DNA of 64,000 nucleotides from Pelagibius litoralis (GCF_011683915.1 NZ_JAAQPH010000002.1:62001-126000); one strand, 5' to 3'; positions 7,211 to 17,500 are shown, counted from the first letter of the stretch. Notes: generated by a model from the letters alone, not told the origin. Numbers and translations are program-made.

Positions 7211-7245
7211 GTCAGTTCAGATCGCCGGCCCGTCAGTTCAGATCG
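7211..7245. repeat. 14-bp direct repeat at the 3' end of the barrel gene
   Basis: GTCAGTTCAGATCG occurs at 7211-7224 and again at 7232-7245, a 21-base periodicity. The second copy carries the stop codon of the minus-strand barrel gene; the first lies just downstream of it. It looks like a small slippage duplication. No function is evident. Confidence 0.5.
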
Positions 7246-8543
7246 AAGGTGAGGGGCGTGCGTAGCGTCAGGACCACATCGGGCGCGTCGTCGGTGACAC
7301 CGATCTGGGTGTTCAGATTGACGTTAATGTTGTTCGACAAAGCATAGGAAAAGCCGAGGCTCAGACGCCCGACCTCGAAGCTCTCGGACTCGAAAGTGAC
7401 GCCGTCGATTTCCTGTTCCGTTTCAAAAACAAAGTCATGGGCGTAACCGACGCTGAAGGAGGCTTTTTCGTTGAGAGAAAAGCCCATCCCGAAGCCGAAA
7501 CCGACCACGTCGCCCGGCTGTACGTTGCCGACTTCCGCACCGCCGATCGTCTCGTCCACGTCCTCGCCGAAGCTGTGGGTATAGCTCACGTTGGCAAAGA
7601 AGACGGCCGGGTCGGTCGGGTAGATCATCGTCAGGCCCGGCTGGATGGCCCAGAAGCCGGAGCCGGTCGACAGTTCCGTCTCGATGCCGTCAGCATCGCG
7701 GCTGACGTCAAAGGGTCCGCGGCCGGTGTTTGATTTGATCCGGGCGTTGGCGACGAAGATTGGCCAGTCGTCGCGGCCGGAGTTCAGCTGATAACGTCCG
7801 CTTACTTCTATGTCGCCGATATTGGCGGCGTCCAGGCTGCTGGTCGTGGCGCCGCCGGCGCCGATAACTTCCTGGGTCACGTCGTCGTTGCGGTAGACGA
7901 AAGGTACTTTGACTTCGATTTCGGAGCGGCTCGTCAGGCCGTAACGCAGCGTGCCCGCGGCGGTTATCGATTGGCGGTCGGCATCGGAAACTTCGATATC
8001 GCCGACCAGCACGGTTTCGATAATCTCGACGCCGTCAAAGAAGAAACGAGTGCTGCTGGTATTCTCGTACTCAACGGAGGGTTCGAAGACCAAATGGTTC
8101 TTGCGGGTGAGGACCCCGCCGATGTCCTGAACGCCGGACACGTCTATCCGTCGGCGCTGTGCATCCCGATCTTCTTCACCGACCGGTTGTTGCGGTACGG
8201 CCTGGCCCTGCGGGGTCGATTGATTCTGTTGTTGTTGCCCCTGGGTCTGCCCTTGCTGGGCGACCTGGCCCGGCTGTCCGCTGTAATCAGCCTGGCTGAA
8301 GTTGGTTCCGGGCTGGCCGGCACCGGTAATGCCGCGGATCGCATATTCCAACTGCTCGATACGTCGCTGCTGGGCTTCGATCTGGGCGCGTTGAACCTGG
8401 ATCAGGTCGAAGAGCTGTTCGACGCTCACCGGCGCCGCTTGCGGGCTTGCCTGCTGGGCCAAGGCAGCGGTGCTCAGGAGCGTCAGGCACAGCCCGACCG
8501 CCCCCGTGGTCAGTATTTGGGCCCCTGTCGGTAGCGCGACCAT
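7233..8543 (-). CDS. outer-membrane beta-barrel with N-terminal coiled coil, FapF-like secretion pore
   Basis: A 436-residue exported protein. The signal peptide spans residues 1-31 to ALAQQ. A heptad-like helix follows (VEQLFDLIQVQRAQIEAQQR with RIEQLEYAI), then a Gln-rich linker with QGQTQGQQQQNQ, then about 300 residues of alternating amphipathic strands characteristic of the MetA-pathway/transporter barrel family. FapF of Pseudomonas has exactly this layout: a periplasmic trimeric coiled coil before a barrel that exports amyloid subunits. I chose the ATG at 8543, preceded by GGGGAG; a GTG start at 8570 is possible. The gene faces the subunit operon and shares its terminator region, and a sigma-54-like site lies upstream. 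The last residues are DLN rather than the usual terminal aromatic residue. Confidence 0.75.
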   Translation of the reverse strand: MVALPTGAQILTTGAVGLCLTLLSTAALAQQASPQAAPVSVEQLFDLIQVQRAQIEAQQRRIEQLEYAIRGITGAGQPGTNFSQADYSGQPGQVAQQGQTQGQQQQNQSTPQGQAVPQQPVGEEDRDAQRRRIDVSGVQDIGGVLTRKNHLVFEPSVEYENTSSTRFFFDGVEIIETVLVGDIEVSDADRQSITAAGTLRYGLTSRSEIEVKVPFVYRNDDVTQEVIGAGGATTSSLDAANIGDIEVSGRYQLNSGRDDWPIFVANARIKSNTGRGPFDVSRDADGIETELSTGSGFWAIQPGLTMIYPTDPAVFFANVSYTHSFGEDVDETIGGAEVGNVQPGDVVGFGFGMGFSLNEKASFSVGYAHDFVFETEQEIDGVTFESESFEVGRLSLGFSYALSNNINVNLNTQIGVTDDAPDVVLTLRTPLTFDLN

Positions 8544-8624
8544 GATTCTCCCCATTCCCCCCTTGGTCACTTTCCATTGTCAATCATAGTGCGCATACAA
8601 TTCAAGGTTCAAGAAATCCTGTAA

Positions 8625-8639
8625 GCAATGGGCGGTCCC
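8625..8639 (-). promoter_or_regulatory. sigma-54-like promoter of the barrel gene
   Basis: Read on the minus strand the sequence is GGGACCGCCCATTGC. It has the GG and GC cores at the correct 10-base spacing, plus TTGC, and matches 8 of 11 fixed positions of TGGCACG-N4-TTGC. It lies about 80 bases before the preferred ATG at 8543. It is weaker than the site at 2653-2668, but use of the same sigma factor for pore and subunits would make sense. Confidence 0.5.
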
Positions 8640-8670
8640 GCACATCACAATGCTTCGGCAGGAACGGTTT

Positions 8671-8689
8671 CTTCGGCCCAAGTAAATCA

Positions 8690-8703
<14 letters not shown>
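8671..8703. repeat. 10-bp perfect inverted repeat over the activator stop codon
   Basis: CTTCGGCCCA (8671-8680) and TGGGCCGAAG (8694-8703) are perfect inverted copies around a 13-base loop that contains the stop codon of the activator gene. No T-run follows on either strand. It could be a weak or Rho-assisted terminator for the activator transcript. Confidence 0.4.
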
Positions 8704-10081
<1,378 letters not shown>

Positions 10082-10220
10082 CCGTGGCGTCGCTGACGTT
10101 TGCTGAAACCATCGTGTGACAAAAGAATTCTAACTTTCGGACGGATCGCAGTGCCAGAGTGCATAAGCGCTATTAATTACGAGCCTTCGGCCCAAAGGAC
10201 CGAGGGAGATAAACTAAAGG

Positions 10221-10240
10221 CATAACCCCAGGGGATTATG
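10221..10240 (-). terminator. hairpin downstream of the MgtC/DUF4010 gene
   Basis: CATAA-CCCC and GGGG-A-TTATG pair across one bulge. Read on the minus strand the stem is followed by CCTTTAGTTT. It lies about 65 bases after the stop of the MgtC-like gene and could terminate it. The T-run is broken, so confidence is modest. The rest of 10082-10303 holds the presumed activator promoter; I see no clear -35/-10 pair. Confidence 0.4.
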
Positions 10241-10303
10241 GCGTGAAAACAAGCCTTTGGATCGCCTTTTGGGTGTGTCGATCGGCATATACACGCTTGG
10301 CGA

Positions 10304-11578
10304 TTACTGCGCGAGGCTCAGCGCGAGAGCCATGCCCAGCCCGCCGCAGCCAAGCGCCAGACCCAAGATCACGAAGACATGGATGCCGAGTGAACGCACG
10401 CCGACGCTTGCTGCGATGATGACCTTCACCAGGCTGTTGCTGGTCGCCGCGATCAGAATGCCCAGGGCCGCAAGCCCCAGCGGCAGATCCTGCCCGGTCA
10501 GGCGGGCCAGGGAGAGCGTTGCCGCGTCCACGTCAGCCAGGCCCGAGATGGCCGCCAGAACAAAGATACCGGCATCGCCGAACCACAGGCGCAAGGCCGT
10601 CGCCAACAACATGACCAAGGCCAACAGTAGCCCGAACTTCAAGGCGGTTATGAATTCGAAGGGGTTCCCCAGGGGCATGTCCGGCCGGTTTGCCGGCATT
10701 GCCTGCCGGGGCCAGACCGCTGCCGCTGCAGCCAGACCGCCCAAAGTTGCAAGCCCCAGCGGCCAGACCAGGAACGGTAGAAGGCCGGGTGCGAGGATGC
10801 CCGCCACGAGCAGGCAACGTGGAAACATGGTCGTCGCTGCAAGCCCGATGCCGGCGGCCAACAAGCGGGGGTTACTGTCCTGGCTGCGTGAGAGGTGTGC
10901 GAAGTTCAGCGTGACGACGGTGGAAGACACCATGCCGCCGGCAAGGCTTGCAAGCAGGACGCCGCGCCGTGGACCGGCAATACGGATGGCGCCATAACCC
11001 AGTGAGGATACGCCGGCGATCAGCACCACCATCAACCACAGCTCATAGGGGTTGAGCACCTGCCAGGGGCCGTAGCCTTTGTCCGGCAACACAGGCAGCA
11101 GAACGACGGACATCGCGAGCAGCTTCAGCACCGCAAGCATTTCTTCTTCGGTGACGAGGCTGAGCCAGCGATGCAGGCTTGTCTTGACGCCCAGCAGCAT
11201 GGCGGTGACGACGGCCCCCGCCGCCGCGATGGCGATGTCCCCCAGGACGGCGACGGCGCCCAGGGCAAAGGTGACGAGCGCAGCGATGATGGTGGTCGCG
11301 CCGAGATCCTGGGTCTCGCTGCTTGCCCTGATGCGGGTGACCAACACCACCAGCGTAAAGGCGACGAAAGCAAAGCCGAGCAGGATCAGGTCCAGCTGCT
11401 GGCTGATCAGAGCGCAAAGCCCGCCGAGCAGCCCGCTGAGACCGAGCGTTCGGATGCCGGTGACACGGGTCCCCTCGGCCTGGCTGCGCTTGTGCCAGCC
11501 ACGCTCCGCGCCGATCAGAAGACCCGCGGCCAGGGCGACGGCGAGACGCAGAAAGCTATCGAGGAGATCCTGTTCCAT
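10304..11578 (-). CDS. MgtC/SapB-type membrane protein with DUF4010 domain
   Basis: A 424-residue polytopic inner-membrane protein. The N-terminal part matches the MgtC/SapB layout: helix AVALAAGLLIGAERGW, then EGTRVTGIRTLGLSGLLGGL, then several helices to about residue 150. The remaining 270 residues, with motifs such as SLAGGMVSSTVVTLNFA and SGLADVDAATLSLA, correspond to the DUF4010 domain with about eight further helices. MgtC proteins are linked to magnesium limitation and control of ATP synthase in some bacteria; the function of the fused long form is not established. It appears to be a single-gene unit on the minus strand. Nothing visible ties it to the amyloid locus. Confidence 0.85.
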   Translation of the reverse strand: MEQDLLDSFLRLAVALAAGLLIGAERGWHKRSQAEGTRVTGIRTLGLSGLLGGLCALISQQLDLILLGFAFVAFTLVVLVTRIRASSETQDLGATTIIAALVTFALGAVAVLGDIAIAAAGAVVTAMLLGVKTSLHRWLSLVTEEEMLAVLKLLAMSVVLLPVLPDKGYGPWQVLNPYELWLMVVLIAGVSSLGYGAIRIAGPRRGVLLASLAGGMVSSTVVTLNFAHLSRSQDSNPRLLAAGIGLAATTMFPRCLLVAGILAPGLLPFLVWPLGLATLGGLAAAAAVWPRQAMPANRPDMPLGNPFEFITALKFGLLLALVMLLATALRLWFGDAGIFVLAAISGLADVDAATLSLARLTGQDLPLGLAALGILIAATSNSLVKVIIAASVGVRSLGIHVFVILGLALGCGGLGMALALSLAQ

Positions 11579-11631
11579 GTTCCAGTCAACCGTGCCCTAC
11601 GCTAGACTCTTTCACAGTTTGACGGCACCGG

Positions 11632-11696
11632 CCCGCACCCCCTCCCGGCCACCCAATGCGATTATCCTGGTGGGTGGCCGGGAGGGGGTGCGGGCT
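11632..11696. repeat. perfect 25-bp inverted repeat, very stable hairpin
   Basis: The arm at 11632-11656 begins GCCCGCACCCCCTCCCGGCC. It is the exact reverse complement of 11672-11696, with a 15-base loop at 11657-11671. It lies between two minus-strand genes, 109 bases after the stop of the upstream one at 11806. No T-run follows on either strand. It could be a dispersed palindromic element of REP type or a processing/stability hairpin. Confidence 0.8.
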
Positions 11697-11805
11697 GGAA
11701 CCGATCCGACGTAAGTCGAAAACGATCCAGAGCCATCGATCCACAGCACAGAGGCCGCAAGGTTTCAAAGCTACAGGGAACGGAAGAGGGTCGCCTTGCG
11801 TCAGG

Positions 11806-13380
11806 TCAAGCCGCGGCCTGCTCTTTCGCCAAAGCCGCCGCGAGGCGCCGGATCGCGGCGATATCCCATCCGCAGGCGCCGAGGATCATGGCGATGCCCA
11901 GAGCCGCCGCGACCGACGCCGGAATGGGTGGTTGAAGCGGACTGTTCATCACCGAGACCGCGGACCAGGCAACCCAGATAACCGCCAGGCCGGCTATGAC
12001 GGCGGTTTCAAGGCTGGGCCGGCTTGCGTCACCCTGGCCGCCCAGGGCCCGGCGGCTGAGCCAGATCCGGGGGCCGCGCTCTGCAGTCGGGTCAGCCATG
12101 GTCAGATCATCCAGCGCCAGGGCCGCTTCGCGTCTGGCCTGAGCGATCCGCATCAGCATGAGGCCGAGCACCAGCCCGAGCACAAGGGGGAAGAGGCCGA
12201 TGAAACTTCGCAGGTCGACCGGCACGATGGCCGATGCCCCGGCAAGCGCTGCCAACTGCTTGCGCTGCTCAATGAACTGCTGTTCCAGCACTCGGCGCTG
12301 CCCCAGCAGCGCAGCCTGCACTCTTTCCTGTTGCTTCACCGCATCACCGACAGCGGCGAAAGGTTCGCCGAGCAGGATTTTGCCCTGCAATTGCTCGCCG
12401 ATTGCGCGGACGACGGCGTCGGCGAAGGCCAGCTTGCCGCCGACGGTTGCCCACCAATCGGATTCAAAGGTTTCATCGATGCGCTGATCGGGGGTTATGA
12501 CGAGGGCCGCGACGGTTTCGCTCTCCCGTACCAGGGCCTTAGCCGCCGTATTCAGTACCTCGGCATTCTCGGGGAGAGCCTCTGCCGCCCTGCCTGCCGC
12601 GTCTGAAGCGCTTTGCAAGGCGTCGAGGTAGGGTGGCCTGATGGTCTGGGACCAGGCTTGTTGCGCGCGGCCATAAGCCGGTTCGACGATCATCTGCCTG
12701 GCATAGGCGGAGATGCGCTCCGGGGCATCGGGATGACCATCCTCCAGAGCGGCGACGATCTCGGCCAGGGCAGGGTCGATGTAGATCGTAATCGGCCGGC
12801 CTTCATCAGAGGCGGAACGCGGCGCCTGGTTTTGGCCGCTCATCACCATCTGCTGCGGCATCTCCATTGGCCCGGGCATCGCCATTTGCTCCGGCATTGC
12901 CATCTGTTCGTATTGATAGGGTGATTCCATTTGCTGCGGCAGCATGACCTCCGGGCCCGGTTGAAGAGCCGGCGCAAGGTCTTGGCCGACAGGTCGGCCG
13001 GGCGCGGCAAGTGTCACTTCACCGCTCGGGCCCAGGCGCCCTTCGCGTGCGGCCCTCAGATCGTCGCCAAGACGCACGAAGTCGCTCACCATGGCGCTTG
13101 TGGCCCGCGACAGTGTTTCATCCAGGCGTTCCCGGGTGTCTGCCTGCAGCTTGGTCAGTCGCGCCAGTTCCGGCTCCAGCGTGGTCAGTACATCGCTCTT
13201 GCTAGCGATCGAGGTTTCCAGCTCGGCGGTCTCGGCGGAAATGCGTAGGTAGGGGTGGACGGTCAGCAGGTGGATCAGCGCCATCAGGCCGGCGATCAGC
13301 AGAAGGGCCCGCCGGCTCTTGCCCAGGTCTCGGTGCGCGTTCACCAGCGCGTCGCGTGCGATGCCTTCTATATAGCTCAT
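11806..13380 (-). CDS. unknown membrane protein with Met/Gln-rich linker
   Basis: A 524-residue protein I do not recognise. One transmembrane helix lies at about residues 25-42 (ALLLIAGLMALIHLLTV), followed by a coiled-coil-like helix (about 48-110) and a low-complexity linker at about 140-185 in which QMAMP, GPMEMPQQM and similar words repeat. A helical region follows, then a second transmembrane helix near 400 (FIGLFPLVLGLVLGLMLMRI) and two more near the C-terminus (about 460-505). The soluble middle part probably faces the periplasm. It is divergent from the DUF547 gene at 13550, with 169 bases between the start codons, so the two could share a control region. The long hairpin at 11632-11696 lies just after its stop. 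Confidence 0.75.
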   Translation of the reverse strand: MSYIEGIARDALVNAHRDLGKSRRALLLIAGLMALIHLLTVHPYLRISAETAELETSIASKSDVLTTLEPELARLTKLQADTRERLDETLSRATSAMVSDFVRLGDDLRAAREGRLGPSGEVTLAAPGRPVGQDLAPALQPGPEVMLPQQMESPYQYEQMAMPEQMAMPGPMEMPQQMVMSGQNQAPRSASDEGRPITIYIDPALAEIVAALEDGHPDAPERISAYARQMIVEPAYGRAQQAWSQTIRPPYLDALQSASDAAGRAAEALPENAEVLNTAAKALVRESETVAALVITPDQRIDETFESDWWATVGGKLAFADAVVRAIGEQLQGKILLGEPFAAVGDAVKQQERVQAALLGQRRVLEQQFIEQRKQLAALAGASAIVPVDLRSFIGLFPLVLGLVLGLMLMRIAQARREAALALDDLTMADPTAERGPRIWLSRRALGGQGDASRPSLETAVIAGLAVIWVAWSAVSVMNSPLQPPIPASVAAALGIAMILGACGWDIAAIRRLAAALAKEQAAA

Positions 13381-13549
13381 TCGATTACTTTAGCATGGTT
13401 GAATACATTTGCTAACGGGGTGCTGTTGCGCGCGCACCGGCTATGGGGTGGTAACCCCTTCACGTTGCCCTCGCGATCCTTTGAGTTCACTTTTCGTCGC
13501 GGCGCACAAAGTGGTGAGGCAGGTCAAACAGCTTGTTTCGGAGCCGTCC

Positions 13550-14434
13550 ATGCAGATTCTCACGGTATTTTTATCGGGCCTTCGCCCGCTGGTCAGACTG
13601 GTCCTGCCGGTTGCCCTGGTTATTCCCCTGGCGGCCTTTACCTCGGCGGAACGGCTGTTCGCGCCCTCGTCGGACCTCTGGCCGCGCTGGGAGCGCCATG
13701 ACCCGGGGAATACCGCAGAGATCGATTTCTCGGCCTGGGACGGCTTTCTGAAACGTCACGTCACGATCGACGCCGTGGGTGTCAGTCGGCTGGACTATGG
13801 CGCGGTGGCTGCGCAGGACAAGGATACTCTGGCGCGGATCGTTGAAGAGATGGCCGCCACGCCGATCAGCAACTTCGCAAGAAACGAGCAGTTTGCTTTC
13901 TGGGTCAACCTCTACAATGCCGTGACCATAAAGGTCGTTGTCGATCACTTTCCGGTCGAGACCATCCGCGACATCGACATCTCCCCCGGCTTGTTCTCGG
14001 AGGGGCCGTGGGATCGGGAATTGGTGACGGTGGAAGGCGAAGCGCTGACCCTCAACGACATCGAGCACCGGATACTCAGACCGGTGTGGGACGATCCGCG
14101 CATTCACTACGCAGTGAACTGCGCTTCTATCGGCTGCCCCAATCTGGCCCAAGCCGCTTTCACCGGAAGCGGTATGGAAACCCAGCTCGATGCGGCTGCG
14201 CGCAGCTATATCAACGATCCGCGCGGTGTCAGCATCGCCGGCGGCAAAGTGACTGTGTCAAAGATCTACGACTGGTTCCATGAGGATTTCGGCGGCAACA
14301 CGAAATCGGTCCTGGCGCATCTGCAGCGCTATGCCGATCCGGCCCTGGCCGCCCGCCTGGAGGAAATCGGCGATATTGAAGGGACGGCCTACGACTGGAA
14401 CCTGAACGGCGTTGCGGCGGTTCCCGAGGGTTGA
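13550..14434 (+). CDS. secreted DUF547-domain protein
   Basis: A 294-residue protein with an N-terminal hydrophobic segment (LVRLVLPVALVIPLAAF) that serves as signal peptide or anchor. The body matches DUF547: FWVNLYNAVTIKVVVDHFP, then NDIEHRILRPVWDDPRIHYA and the Cys pair NCASIGCP, then a conserved ISPGLF-type segment and KIYDWFHEDFGG. The enzymatic role of this family is unknown; the Cys pair may be a disulfide or a catalytic thiol in the periplasm. I prefer the ATG at 13550; the frame is open from 13409, but that extension has no signal-peptide character. It ends ten bases before the stop of the convergent membrane fusion protein gene. Confidence 0.85.
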   Translation: MQILTVFLSGLRPLVRLVLPVALVIPLAAFTSAERLFAPSSDLWPRWERHDPGNTAEIDFSAWDGFLKRHVTIDAVGVSRLDYGAVAAQDKDTLARIVEEMAATPISNFARNEQFAFWVNLYNAVTIKVVVDHFPVETIRDIDISPGLFSEGPWDRELVTVEGEALTLNDIEHRILRPVWDDPRIHYAVNCASIGCPNLAQAAFTGSGMETQLDAAARSYINDPRGVSIAGGKVTVSKIYDWFHEDFGGNTKSVLAHLQRYADPALAARLEEIGDIEGTAYDWNLNGVAAVPEG

Positions 14435-14444
14435 GGTCAGGGCA

Positions 14445-15755
14445 TCAGTTCTCCCGCCAGGCCCTGGTTACGCTTTCCGTCAGCGGCTGCACGAGATAGT
14501 CCAGGGCGGTGCGGGCCCCGGTTTTGATCATCACATCGGCGGGCATCCCCGGCCGCAGGATCTGATCTTTGCCGAGCCGCGCCGCCTCCTGCTCGGAAAT
14601 AGCGATGCGGGCCAGGTAGTAGGCCTCGCCGCTGCGTTCGTCCTCGAAGCGGTCGGCGGAGAAGTAGGCCACCGTGCCCTGCAGTTTCGGTGTCGTACGC
14701 TGCGGAAAGGCGGTGAAGATCACATCCGCCGGCAGGCCGAGAGACAGATTGTCGATGTCGAAGGGTTGAACCCTTGCCTCGACAATCAGCTCATCGTCCA
14801 CCGGGACGAGCTCCAGTATGGTCGCGCCGGGCTGCACCACCTGGCCGGGGGCATGAACCGCCAGGCCGACGATGATGCCGTCCTCGGGCGCGCGTACCTC
14901 CAGGTGATCCAGCACGAATTGCGAGGCCAGAACCCGCTCTCGCAGATCGAAGATCTCCGTGCGGACCTGACGCAGCTCCACCTCCACGGCTTCGCGCGTG
15001 TCTTTGCGCAGCTGCAGTATCTCCAGTTCGGCCTGGCTGATGGCGGTCTTGGCGGCGGCGATCTCGGCGATGTGTTCACCGCGCTCACCGCCGAGGCGGG
15101 CGGCCTCGCGCTCCAACGCCAGCACCTTGTTCTTTTCGGCGAAGCCCTTCGCCAACAGCTTTTTCAAGCCGTTCAGCTCTTCGCCGATGAGATCGATCTG
15201 GCGGGCTTTTGCGTTCTGCTGGGCCGTCAGCCCGTGGATTTGCTCGCCGACCTGAACGATACGTTCCCGATGGATTTCGATTTCACCCTTCAGTGTCTCC
15301 CGTCTGGCGGCGAAGAGGCTTTGCTGACCGCGCAGGCTGTCGCCCAGCTGCGGGATACTGGCGCGGGCCATCAGGTCGTCCGGGAAGGTGATTGTTTCGG
15401 TGTCGTTGCGCTCGGCCCTGAGCCGCGCTTCGTTGGCGCGGTTCTCGTCCAGCTTGGCCTGTAGGATGGAAAGCGATGCCCTGGCCCGGGTTTCGTCGAG
15501 GCGTAGGAGAAGCTCGTCTTTACGCACTGCGTCGCCGTTGCGCACCAGGATCTGGCTCACGATACCGCCTTCCATGTGCTGCAGGGACTTGCGGTTGCTG
15601 TCGACCGTTACCTTGCCGGAGGCGATGACGGCGGAGGAAAGCTCGGCCGTGGCGGCCCAGCCGAAGAAGCCGCCGAAGGTGAGGGCAAGGACGGCGAGCC
15701 CTGCCAGGATAACGGTTCGGCTGCCTGTGGGCGCGGCGGGTCTGGGCTGGTTCAT
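14445..15755 (-). CDS. type I secretion membrane fusion protein (HlyD/PrtE family)
   Basis: A 436-residue periplasmic adaptor. One N-terminal transmembrane helix (about 13-35, TVILAGLAVLALTFGGFFGW) is followed by a lipoyl half-motif (SAVIASGKVTVDSNRKSLQH), a long coiled coil at about 95-270 (many LRAER, ELNGLKKLL segments), the second lipoyl half (VRAPEDGIIVGLAVHAPGQV) and a beta-barrel C-terminus. It links the inner-membrane ABC exporter to a TolC-type outer-membrane channel. Its ATG overlaps the stop of the exporter gene by four bases (ATGA at 15752-15755), so the two are coupled. No TolC gene is present in the window, so the outer channel must be encoded elsewhere. Confidence 0.93.
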   Translation of the reverse strand: MNQPRPAAPTGSRTVILAGLAVLALTFGGFFGWAATAELSSAVIASGKVTVDSNRKSLQHMEGGIVSQILVRNGDAVRKDELLLRLDETRARASLSILQAKLDENRANEARLRAERNDTETITFPDDLMARASIPQLGDSLRGQQSLFAARRETLKGEIEIHRERIVQVGEQIHGLTAQQNAKARQIDLIGEELNGLKKLLAKGFAEKNKVLALEREAARLGGERGEHIAEIAAAKTAISQAELEILQLRKDTREAVEVELRQVRTEIFDLRERVLASQFVLDHLEVRAPEDGIIVGLAVHAPGQVVQPGATILELVPVDDELIVEARVQPFDIDNLSLGLPADVIFTAFPQRTTPKLQGTVAYFSADRFEDERSGEAYYLARIAISEQEAARLGKDQILRPGMPADVMIKTGARTALDYLVQPLTESVTRAWREN

Positions 15756-17500
15756 GCCTGGAGCTCCTTCTTCCCGGCGGTGATCCGGTCTCGCCGGTGA
15801 CGCTGCTGCGGTACCGCTTTGGTGACCTTCGGCATGACGTCCGCACGCGGACCGAATTGCTCGATCAGGCCGTCCCGCAACACCAGAAGCTTGTCCATGT
15901 TGGCGAGGATCGAAGGCCGATGGGCGATGACAACCAGGGTGGTGCCGCCGTTCTTTAATTCGGCGACCGCCCGGCGCAGCGCCTCCTCGCCGTCACCGTC
16001 AAGATTGGCGTTGGGTTCGTCCAACACGACGAAGGCGGGGTCGTCGTAGAGAGCGCGGGCGAGGCCGACGCGTTGGCGCTGGCCACCGGAAAGGGCGGCG
16101 CCGCCCTGGCCGATGACTGTGTCGTAACCCTGGGGCAGGCGCAGGATCATCTCGTGCACGTTGGCCCGCTCGGCTGCGCGCACGATCTTTGCCGGATCTC
16201 TTGACCCGAAACGCGCGATGTTGTCGGCAATGGTCCCGTCGAACAGCTCGACATCCTGCGGCAGATAGCCGAGGGCGGGCCCGAGCTGCACATGGTCCCA
16301 GTCGCCGATATCGGCGCCGTCGAGGCGTACATGGCCGGCCGAGGGATGCCAGACCCCGATCAGCAGCCGGGCCAGAGTGGACTTGCCGGCGGCGCTGGGG
16401 CCGATAATGCCCAGACTGTCACCGGCTTCGAGCGCGAAGGAGATCCCTTTCAGGACCGGCTTGTCCAGGCCGGGCGCGGCGGCCACGAGGCGCTCGATGG
16501 AAACGGCGCCTTTCGGCCGGGGCAGCGGCAAAGCGCTCTCGGGTGACGGGTCCTTTGCGGTGAAGTTTTTCAGGCGGGTATGGGCGGCGCGCGCCAGTAT
16601 GAAGCCGCGCCATTGGCCGATGGCGCCTTCAACCGGCGCAAGGGCGCGGCCCATGATGATCGACGCGGCGATCATCACGCCAGGAGTGATGATCTGCTGC
16701 AGGGCCAGATAGGCGCCGGTACCCAGGATGGCGACCTGCAGCACCGGGCGGACGAACTTCGCCCCTGCGGTCAGCAGCCCGCCGCGATCGCTGGCGGTGG
16801 CCTGGGCGGACAGCGCCGCGTGGTGACGTTGCTGCCAGCGCTGTTGCAGGGCAGGCAGCATGCCCATGGCCTCAATGACCTCGGCGTTGCGCAGCGTCGC
16901 TTCGGCAAAGCCGTGGGCAGCGGCGCTGTCACGCGACGCCTCGCGCAGGGGCGTGCGCGTGGCGAACTCGCTGATGAGCGCCAATACAAAAAGGATAACC
17001 GCGCCGGAAAGGGCGACCAGGCCGAGCAGCGGATGCAGCAGGAAAACGATGACCAGGAAGAGGGGAGTCCAGGGCGCATCGAAAAAGGAGATCAGGCCGC
17101 TGCCGGTGAGGAAACCGCGCAGGCTCTCCAGATCCCGTAGGGGCTGCGACCCAGCGTCGTCATTCTGGCGCAGGCGCTGGCGCAGCAGGCCCGCGAAGAG
17201 GCGTTCACTCAGGGCGTTGTCGAGCCGCGAGCCGATACGCACCAGTACGCGCGAGCGCACCAGTTCCAACAGCGCGCCGGTCAGGATCATGCCCACCGCC
17301 ACGACCGTCAGCATGATCAGGGTGTGCCGGCTGCCGGAGGTCAGAACCCGGTCGTAGACCTGCAGCATATAGAGCGGGCCGGTGAGCACCAGAAGGTTGA
17401 TGAAGAAACTGAAGAAACCAACGGAGAGGAAGGTGGCCCGAACCTGCCTCAAGGCTTCGCCGATGGGGTTATCCAGCTGTTTCCGGGGCGTTCTGCTCAT
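15752..17500 (-). CDS. type I secretion ABC exporter (PrtD/LapB-like)
   Basis: A 582-residue fused ABC exporter. The transmembrane domain occupies roughly residues 20-300 (GPLYMLQVYDRVLTSGSRHT, typical of the PrtD group). The ATPase domain has Walker A GPSAAGKST, a Q-loop, the signature LSGGQRQR, Walker B FVVLDEPNANLD and a switch histidine in VIAHRPS. There is no N-terminal C39 or C39-like domain, as in exporters of RTX proteases. I chose ATG 17500 over a TTG at 17527 because AGGCCCGG precedes it. The gene lies 94 bases after the stop of the RTX nuclease gene and is translationally coupled to the fusion protein gene, so the nuclease is its likely cargo. Confidence 0.93.
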   Translation of the reverse strand: MSRTPRKQLDNPIGEALRQVRATFLSVGFFSFFINLLVLTGPLYMLQVYDRVLTSGSRHTLIMLTVVAVGMILTGALLELVRSRVLVRIGSRLDNALSERLFAGLLRQRLRQNDDAGSQPLRDLESLRGFLTGSGLISFFDAPWTPLFLVIVFLLHPLLGLVALSGAVILFVLALISEFATRTPLREASRDSAAAHGFAEATLRNAEVIEAMGMLPALQQRWQQRHHAALSAQATASDRGGLLTAGAKFVRPVLQVAILGTGAYLALQQIITPGVMIAASIIMGRALAPVEGAIGQWRGFILARAAHTRLKNFTAKDPSPESALPLPRPKGAVSIERLVAAAPGLDKPVLKGISFALEAGDSLGIIGPSAAGKSTLARLLIGVWHPSAGHVRLDGADIGDWDHVQLGPALGYLPQDVELFDGTIADNIARFGSRDPAKIVRAAERANVHEMILRLPQGYDTVIGQGGAALSGGQRQRVGLARALYDDPAFVVLDEPNANLDGDGEEALRRAVAELKNGGTTLVVIAHRPSILANMDKLLVLRDGLIEQFGPRADVMPKVTKAVPQQRHRRDRITAGKKELQA

